Below are positions 57,455-64,000 of a DNA stretch of 64,000 nt, piece by piece (the stretch's first letter is position 1; every line of letters begins with the position of its first letter). Made by a program: the position numbers and the translations under genes. Source of the stretch: Metopolophium dirhodum (Eukaryota > Arthropoda > Insecta > Hemiptera > Aphididae); contig NC_083561.1 of NCBI RefSeq assembly GCF_019925205.1, forward strand, positions 19,653,217 through 19,717,216, in the 5' to 3' direction. The notes below the pieces were generated by a model. That model did no database searches. It saw nothing but the letters and a program-made list of their open reading frames with translations, and had not been told where the DNA came from.

Positions 57455-57475
57455 TAATGTTTGTGTTTAGGTTTC
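57455..57475 (-). CDS. Candidate micro-exon, 21 nt (most upstream found)
   Basis: CTTTATTTTTAG acceptor, ATTA|GTACGTAT donor; shared phase reads N-L-N-T-N-I. Further 5' exons, including any signal peptide, were not found up to 64 kb. Confidence 0.35.
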
Positions 57476-57779
57476 CTAAAAATAAAGATAATTGATTATT
57501 TACAATAACAAATAGTTGGATACATTTTATTTTCTAATTTAATTATTTTTATCAAATGTTGATAAATATTATAATATTTTAGTACCTTTGTAATTTAAAT
57601 TAATATAATTACTAATTGTAAGATATCTAAATGTTTCCATTGCATAGCTATATAATTCCATGCATTTTCTTAATAATAAATATGAGAATCCTTGGACATT
57701 TATAATTGCTCTTTCGTTGGAGAAGTTTAAAGTTTACAGATTATGACATATTTTAATTTGTTATTGTTATTATTATTAC

Positions 57780-58080
57780 AGGACAATATTTACGGATCCA
57801 GAGCACATAGTTCTGTGGAGGGGGGCAACAACACACATACGTATTTCAAATAAATACCTTCAAAATTCACTGATGTTTTGGGAGCCCCAACTGAAATTAA
57901 TATAATATAATTAAACTACATAGCATTATTTAAAAAATAAATGTCAGTTTTTAGCGTTACTGTAGCACGTCAGGAATTTTGTATGAGCAGTGAGAGGATT
58001 TTTTTTTGGTGATAGGATTCATAAAATAAGTATAACTATTATACAGCTGAAAGTTAATAACTTGTCATCGTACAAATCAT
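57780..58080. repeat. Diverged duplicate of 62300-62870
   Basis: Shared in order: GGCAACAACACACA, ACGTATTT.AAATAAATACCTT, CTGAAATTAAT, AGCATTATT, ACTGTxGCACGTCAGGxATTT and AACTATTATACAG. Old duplication or two copies of one interspersed element. Confidence 0.7.
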
Positions 58081-58179
58081 TTATTATTTACGGTTTCCCA
58101 TTTAAATAAAAATTAATTAGACAAGTTGATGATTTTTGTGCTTGACACAAAATACGCAATATTATAAATTATATCATTG

Positions 58180-58320
58180 ATTATTAAATATTAATGTTTG
58201 TCTGTCTATCTGTCTGTCTGTGTATCCTCTGGTTTTCATGGTTGCTATTGGTTTTGAAGCTATTATAATAATAATTATTGTTTGCCGGGCAACAAAGCGC
58301 ACGGGATCAATTGATTATTA
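58180..58320 (+). mobile_element. Possible Helitron-like end with TCTG microsatellite
   Basis: TGTCTGTCTATCTGTCTGTCTG (about 58198) precedes TGGTTGCTATTGGTTTTGAAGC and then GCCGGGCAACAAAGCGCACGGG (about 58284). The last word resembles the hairpin near the 3' end of insect Helitrons, but the CTAG-type end is degenerate (GATCAATTGAT). Confidence 0.35.
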
Positions 58321-58739
58321 TTTTTATTTTTATTATGAACAACTATATTTAGCCCAATGCTATAGAAAATATGCTGCACCATAATTATTCCTGACAGAGA
58401 GCGCTAAGGAATTCGGTCTATAATAAAATAAAATAATTATTTCTAATGGTCGTAATCATCACCGACCGCTGCCGTGGATAACAGCTTTCGTGCGTCATCA
58501 CCAAACGCTGTGGCATGCACGATTGCACGAATCTGTACAAAAAATTGGTTCCGATCGATCAGTAGGTAAATTACTCCTCGGGAGCGCTTGTTGTTCAAAC
58601 ACCGCGGGATAAAAAAAAAATATAGTTATAATAAGTATTTATTGTAGTCCAGAAGTCAGTCATTGCAGGGATCACTGCGTATGAGGAACTACTTTTTCGG
58701 ACGAGTCGGTCATCTATTTTATATCTGAAGGGTGATAAT

Positions 58740-59845
58740 CAGTGTTAGGAACAGATAACAAAAAAATCATCTAGATAAAGATAAAGATAAAGATAACAAC
58801 ACTAAATTTTATCTAAGATACAGATGAAAGATAAACAAATCAAATTCATCTAACAAAAAGATAAAAGATAAAAATATTTTATCTAGATAATTATCTAAAT
58901 ATTTAAATAACAGATAATTTTAGAAATTATAATTAGAACAACTAATTTAAAAAGATTTATATACCGTCATGTAAGTACACAAAATAATACACACACAAGA
59001 AAACCCATGGCTAACGGCCGTTCTTGTCGGGCTGGTGGTGGGGTCACCGGCCACTTTTCGTGTCACGTACTATTATTATTATTATTTTTAATTAACAACA
59101 TTGAAAAGATATTTACGAGTATTGTGTATTTGTGTATACGAAATAATGTTAATTATTATTATAAGTCATGTGCAATTAAAATTGGTTTAGAAATTGTTTA
59201 TAGTCCATAGATTTATAATATAAAACATAAAACCCGAAATATATAGCATCTCATGTATTACTCGTCAGACTTATCAATTGTCATTAATTTCAGACGCATT
59301 GCAAATACGGAAAGAATAGACTGCTGGTTTATCTTTATTTCTCAATGAATAATATTATATTCTATGGAATTTTGTTTGGGACGGCGGTGATTATAACTTG
59401 CCATCTGTTCTTTTATTCGTATTTTAATTATAATTTAAAAATATTTATAAAATTCTGGGAATTTGACATATTGGTTGCGACAGTAATATACTAATATAGG
59501 CTAATTACATAAATTAATTATTATATTATTTTATATATTATTAACCGAATACAGAATATTAATTACTTATAAGTAATAAGTTCTAAATAGGAATAATTTA
59601 TAGTCTTTTCAGAATAATGTCATATATTTTTAGCCCTGGATGTTATTTTACGTACAAGTTGTGCCTCAGATAATGAGAATAAAAATAAAACATTTTCAAA
59701 CAGATCTAGCTAATTTTCTCCAAAAAATTTATCTAAGTATTTATCTAAAATAAATACTTAGATAACTTATATTTATTTATCTAGATAAGATAAAAGATAA
59801 AAAAATAATTATCTGGATAATTTATCTAGATAAGTCCTAACACTG
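58740..59845. mobile_element. hAT-type non-autonomous element with TTATCTAGATAA subterminal arrays
   Basis: The termini CAGTGTTAGGA and TCCTAACACTG are flanked by a perfect 8-bp duplication GTGATAAT (58732-58739 and 59846-59853). Just inside both ends lie clusters of palindromic TTATCTAGATAA and related GATAAAGATAA words (58772-58920 and 59715-59836), probable transposase-binding arrays. The 700-bp middle has no coding content. It is inserted in the left end of the iteron-bearing element that follows. Confidence 0.93.
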
Positions 59846-59854
59846 GTGATAATC

Positions 59855-60473
59855 CAAGACGTGGTATTGCCAAAAATCAAAATTTTCACAAATTAAGAAA
59901 AACAATATCACGTTTTATGACAATATGAATTAACACTTGTAATTGGTTTCATCAAATGTGAAAAATGAAAAAAAAAATCGATTGGAGGTGTCAAAATTAA
60001 TCCATTTTGAGTTTAAAACTTAGTTTTAATACTTTAAAAAAGTGTTCACAGGCCAAAACGTGGTAGTACAGGTTTGGGAAAGGTAATGTAAATAGCACGT
60101 TTTGAAGTTGTTCCTATTTCTGTCGATGCAAAACGCATTATTGCCGGCAATACCACGTTTTGAAGAAAAATTTAATATTGGCAATACCACGTTTTGAAAT
60201 GATAACAAGTATGCCCCAATACAAATAACATGGACAATAATAGGTACGTTTTGACTTGAACATGATTGAACATGATAATACCACGTTTTGCTTTGACATT
60301 AAATGTGGCAATACCACGTTATGAATTGAACATCAGTTTTAAAATAGATTTTATTCACAAAAGTAATCAATATAATTTATTTCTGACTGCAAAATCAAAT
60401 TCCTCACATTTTTTCCATAAAAATCGATGTTTAACTCGATTTTCAAAATCTTGGCAATACCACGTTTTGGATT
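59855..60473. mobile_element. Element with about ten copies of a GGCAATACCACGTTTTG motif
   Basis: The ends are inverted: CCAAGACGTGGTATTGCC at 59854-59871 and GGCAATACCACGTTTTGG at 60453-60470. Outside, TGAAGGG..AATCC is mirrored by GGATTTTTTCCCTTCA, so the true termini lie slightly further out and the left one is split by the 58740-59845 insertion. Internal copies are at 60146, 60180, 60277, 60307 (same orientation) and 60054 (inverted), with shorter matches at 59903, 60096 and 60243. Confidence 0.8.
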
Positions 60474-60479
60474 TTTTCC

Positions 60480-60890
60480 CTTCATTTTATCTATCTATCA
60501 CTGGAACTGAACTTAAAAGAACCAGTTTTGTAACCGAAACCTTTAAAATATTAAGAACCAGAAGAGGAACCGAAATTTTTAAATTAAATCGGTTCTTTTA
60601 GGTTCAAAAAATAATAATTTTATTTATCATAATTTAATGGTATTTCTGTTTTGTGTATAAACTATGTTTGATCATATGAGTTATCTAATATTTTTCATAC
60701 TAATTAAACCCACATAACCCATCCGGATAGGGATTTAAATTTATTATACTTTTCGGTACCTAAATTATCTGGAACCCATAGTTTTATTTTTACAATACTT
60801 TTATTATAACCGAACCGAAACAGTTATATTATTCTTGGAGAACCAGTACCGGAACCGATACCGATAAATTCAAAAGGTCCCAGTTCTTGG
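60480..60890. mobile_element. hAT-like MITE of the CAAGGACTGGAACC family, copy 2
   Basis: Collinear with 37517-37950. Ends ..AAAAGGTCCCAGTTCTTGG. The left end merges with the iteron element, so the exact start is uncertain. Confidence 0.72.
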
Positions 60891-61016
60891 TCGTATGCCG
60901 TTCAGCGATCGCATTCACAGACCCCGACGCCGACGATGGCGGCCAGACACCACGAACCGGTTAGAAAATTTGCTCACACTTCTACCTGAAATTCAATTAC
61001 TTTTTTGTGTTGCTAC

Positions 61017-62165
61017 CAGGGATTGGGACATTGACCTTTTTTTATGGTTCCAGTTTCAGTTCGGTTCCTAGAAAAACTGGAATTTCAGTTTTAAAATAAA
61101 CTAAAATTTCGGTTTTGGTTTGGTTTCGGTTTTTAAATTTAGGTTCCGGCTTCTTTTCGGTTCTTAAAAAACTAAAACTACGTTTCCTTATACTTAGGTA
61201 AGAACGATTTGTTTCTGTTTGATTCTTTAAAAAATATAATAAAGTATTAGTATTTAGTAGTATCAATTGGTGTTAATTATTGCAGGTTATTTCATATTAT
61301 ATATTATAATACCAATTTTCCATCAGACATCTAACCAATTTCATAGGATTAAAGAATAATTAAAAAAAATAAAAAAAATACTCAGCACTATTGAATTGAT
61401 TGCTATGTATCATTTACCATTTACCACTTATTGTATCAGTATTCAGTGTTTTAGATTTTAAAATAAACAACAATTTTTTTTTTTATAACTACATGCTATA
61501 TTTTCTTAGGCTAGATCTCTGCGTTTGTGGGTTCCAGTAGATACAAGATAGTATATTGGAAAGCATATTAAAATTTCATAGGATTTTAATCTGCATCAGT
61601 AGGTTCTTACCTACTTTATCTCATAGATGTATAATAATTATGAATGTGTTCTTTATTACCTTATAATAATATGTGATATGTGAATATTAAAGCATTTTAG
61701 AATACCTACTTTAATAATAGTGCAAACAATTAATTTTTTTTTATTATTTAATGGTGACTCATACGTTTGTTACGTAGAAATTTCTGTAGGTGAAATAGAA
61801 ATATGTTTATTTTTAAATACTTTTAAACCTCTTAATAATAATATGAATTATATAGTATCTACGTATTTGTTTTGTTATTATTACCTACCAATGACATATA
61901 AATAAAAATAATGGAATTATTACAGAATTATACAATATTATAATATTATAAATTATTTCAAAACCGAAATTAACCGTAAAAAACCTTCACAAAAAAGTAT
62001 CGTTTCCGGTCATGTCCGGTTTTTAAATTAATTTAAATAAGGGTCCCGGTGGGGTTCCAGTTTTCAAATTAATTTAAATTAGGGGTTTCGGTGAGGTTCC
62101 GGTTCCCAATATTCAAAGAGTTCCGGTTCCAAAACCGGTTCTTTTCGGTACGGTTCCAGTCCTTG
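61017..62165. mobile_element. hAT-like element with GGTTCC-rich ends, 1149 bp
   Basis: Starts CAGGGATTGGGAC and ends GGTTCCAGTCCTTG. Flanks GTTGCTAC and GTTGGTTC agree at six of eight positions, a plausible decayed target duplication. Both ends are dense in CGGTTCC/GGTTTCGG words and the middle (61260-61960) is plain AT-rich. No transposase. Confidence 0.68.
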
Positions 62166-63370
62166 GTTGGTTCACTTAAAAATATCTTTTTTTGTTTAAC
62201 TGTCCCTTGATTTCCATAAATATTATAATTGATTATAAAGAATAGTATTTATAATCAATGGTGGTATACTGATCTAATATAATATAAGAATAATAAAGTT
62301 ATAGCCTTAAAGATTTCTGGGGAGTGAGGCAACAACACACATGTCCCATACGTATTTTAAAATAAATACCTTGACCATGTGGTTTGATTATTGAATTACC
62401 GTTTGAATCTGAAATTAATTTATTTTAGTACTTTAATAAAAATATAAGTACTACACAGCATTATTGAATATATGAGCTTTTAACTTAACTGTCCCCTAAT
62501 GCAATATAAGAGCGTTAATCTTGATACCTTATGCATGTAATAAATATAAAATATGCACTATAGCATTATGTATATTTACACTTATTATTATTATTATAGT
62601 AAGAGATATTAAACGTTGTATTTAATTAATATTTAACTACTATTCGGAACATTATATATTTATATACTTTATTATAGTACTTATAAGTGGTTTGAGATAA
62701 AATACAGTGGATGTTTGAAAAAGATTGGACGTCAATAACCCATTATTTGCGGTATTTTTATGTTGATACTGTGGCACGTCAGGCATTTCGTATGGGCAGC
62801 TAGAGGTGCGAGAATTCATAAGAGAAATATAACTATTATACAGTTAGTGATTCCCCAGCTCCCGCACATTGTGTTTTTGCAATTTTTTGTTGGCCAATAT
62901 TTTGTACGAATTTGTACGAATTTATTCTTGAAACTATACGAGAATTCTAGTGGGGGACTATAGAAATGTTTCTCCAGCCCAACCATTTCCAATAGGTAGT
63001 CTATTTCTATAAAACGTCTATGCAGTTATTTAGTTCGGAATTTATACGATTTGTACGACCATTGTCAAAATTTTTCGAAAATCCGTTTATCAGATTTTAT
63101 TTAATTTTAAGCTTTAGATAATTATGTGTATTTTTATAAGAAAATATAAAATAGTCTTCACTTGTCTACTAAGCTGACCGTTTAATATTTTAATGTACAT
63201 AGTTCATGAATAATGTGAAATATTTCACATTGTATATAATAATTATATTAATTCATTTTATGAAATAAATATTATTACATGTATTTTTGACTGTGACCAA
63301 ACCCAAATTTGTGGTTCTATTTCTTAAAACCAGATTTTTAGATTGACGGATTTGCTCTCCGGTTATAATA
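62166..63370. other. Repeat-derived interval
   Basis: 62226-62262 is a palindromic TTGATTATAAAGAATAGTATTTATAATCAATGG relative of 23102. 62300-62870 duplicates 57780-58080. 62940-62995 resembles 57070-57123. The rest is AT-rich. Confidence 0.5.
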
Positions 63371-63374
63371 ACAT

Positions 63375-63850
63375 GAAGTATGCACGAAAAAGCGCTAATC
63401 ATTTGAAGGCTTATGGTACATGGATAGAAATAGAAAAACGGTTAAAACTAAATAAAACAAAATAGATGTAGAGCACCAACTAATTATGAACATGGAAACT
63501 GATTATTGGATAAAAGTTTTAGAACGTTTGTTATCAGTAACTTTAATTTTATCTAAGAATAATCTTGCATTTCGGGGAAGTTCAGATAAATTATATACGC
63601 TAAGTAATGAAAATATTTTAAGTTTAGTTAAGCTTTTGTGTAAATATGACGACGTAAACAAAGAATTATCATTTAAAACAATTTCTCGTGAATTTTTTTT
63701 ACTATTTAAAAAATGCACCTGAAAATGAAAACGAATTATTGAAACATTGTATGGATCTACACAATCATTTTAAAGATGGATCTGACTCTGATATTGATGG
63801 TGTCGTATATTATGCACAGCAGAGATTCTGAACATTTAGCAATTGTTAAT
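63375..63850 (+). pseudogene. ZMYM1-like hAT transposase fragment
   Basis: ARKSANHLKAYGTWIEIEKR lies in one frame. After a frame change near 63465 come IDVEHQLIMNMETDYWIKVL, then RLLSVTLILSKNNLAFRGSS and LSNENILSLVKLLCKYDD. This is the TTF/DUF4371 region typical of ZMYM1-like hAT proteins. Further on, after a jump, CMDLHNHFKDGSDSDIDG resembles the stretch before the C-terminal domain. The frameshift and internal deletion make it non-functional. Confidence 0.8.
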
Positions 63851-63909
63851 TTCTTGTTTGGACATAAGTTCACTTTTTAATATTTTTCACCAGCCAGTAG
63901 TAATTCTCC

Positions 63910-64000
63910 AAATTAAGATTCATAAAAACATACTTGCGATCTACTACGGCTAACGAACGTTTGGTCTCATTATCGATTTTATCTATAAAAACGAAATTGG
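63910..64000 (+). repeat. Dispersed repeat, copy 2 (matches 2598-2689)
   Basis: AAATTAAGATTCATAAAAAC through CGAAATTGG, same orientation as the left copy, cut by the window end. It adjoins the ZMYM1-like fragment here, so it may be the end of that hAT family. Confidence 0.85.

Larger units (their letters stand above)
35546..57475 (-). other. Candidate micro-exon gene (13 exons, partial, 5' end not found)
   Basis: This is a gene model inferred from splice signals. Thirteen candidate exons run right to left: 57475-57455 (21 nt), 54935-54924 (12), 54576-54568 (9), 52607-52599 (9), 47967-47956 (12), 44400-44392 (9), 44093-44085 (9), 43222-43214 (9), 41579-41565 (15), 39450-39415 (36), 38583-38572 (12), 37096-37067 (30) and the terminal 35616-35546. 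Each has a pyrimidine-rich acceptor and a GTAAGT, GTATGT or GTACGT donor. All internal lengths are divisible by three. In the shared phase none contains a stop and all twelve junction codons are sense. A signal exon at the right was not found. Known parallels for such architecture are aphid bicycle effectors and schistosome MEGs, but the paired CYC motif is not visible. Very short members may be chance. Confidence 0.45.

Noticed and set aside
35546..57475. Assignment of the micro-exon model to the bicycle effector family
   Set aside because: The architecture is similar, but the paired C-Y-C motifs cannot be shown from the exons found and the signal-peptide exon is missing.

Overview
The window looks like aphid (Hemiptera, Aphididae) chromosomal DNA. 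It is very AT-rich eukaryotic sequence with intron-type splice signals, frequent TACCTA-type words, and a dense mixture of insect transposons: piggyBac, several hAT families, a pogo-like element, Jockey-like and RNase H-bearing LINEs, a Gypsy LTR element and a tRNA-derived SINE. The aphid call is inferred from composition and transposon flavour. No species is claimed, and no bacterial-style gene, operon, CRISPR array, rRNA or true tRNA gene was seen.

Layout. 0-1.2 kb: decayed piggyBac transposase (minus). 1.96-2.35 kb: a complete MITE with a perfect 33-bp TIR and 8-bp TSD. 2.85-4.37 kb: the 5' end of a probable secreted-protein gene (minus), with a signal-peptide exon and then a 27-nt exon, whose upstream flank is repeated two more times up to 5.6 kb. 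6.3-10.7 kb: a minus-strand LINE split by a 2.3-kb insertion that itself carries a 1318-bp foldback element with 616-bp arms. 10.9-13.4 kb: an orphan coding exon and a CpG-rich stretch. 13.4-18.6 kb: a very young Gypsy element with apparently identical 260-bp LTRs. 21.0-21.4 kb: solo LTR. 23.4-25.25 kb: a full-length hAT transposase gene. 26.3-26.6 kb: SINE. 28.1-31.5 kb: two colliding LINE remnants. 33-36.9 kb: interspersed and tandem repeats.

35.5-57.5 kb: on the minus strand, a terminal exon with stop codon and poly(A) signal is preceded upstream by twelve candidate micro-exons of 9-36 nt. All have lengths divisible by three and all are open in one shared phase, and the same phase fits the signal-peptide gene at 2.9-4.4 kb. 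Two exon positions recur in diverged local duplications with splice signals kept and lengths changed only by multiples of three. This is the best candidate for an undescribed host system: a cluster of micro-exon secreted-protein genes, possibly salivary effectors. Individual 9-nt exons could be chance, and RNA evidence would decide.

39.8-63.9 kb also holds dispersed transposons: a LINE with RNase H (48.8-50.8 kb) and hAT elements with TSDs at 47.2, 52.7, 58.7 and 61.0 kb. There is also an odd element at 59.9-60.5 kb carrying about ten copies of a GGCAATACCACGTTTTG motif. A repeat at 2.6 kb recurs at the right edge of the window.
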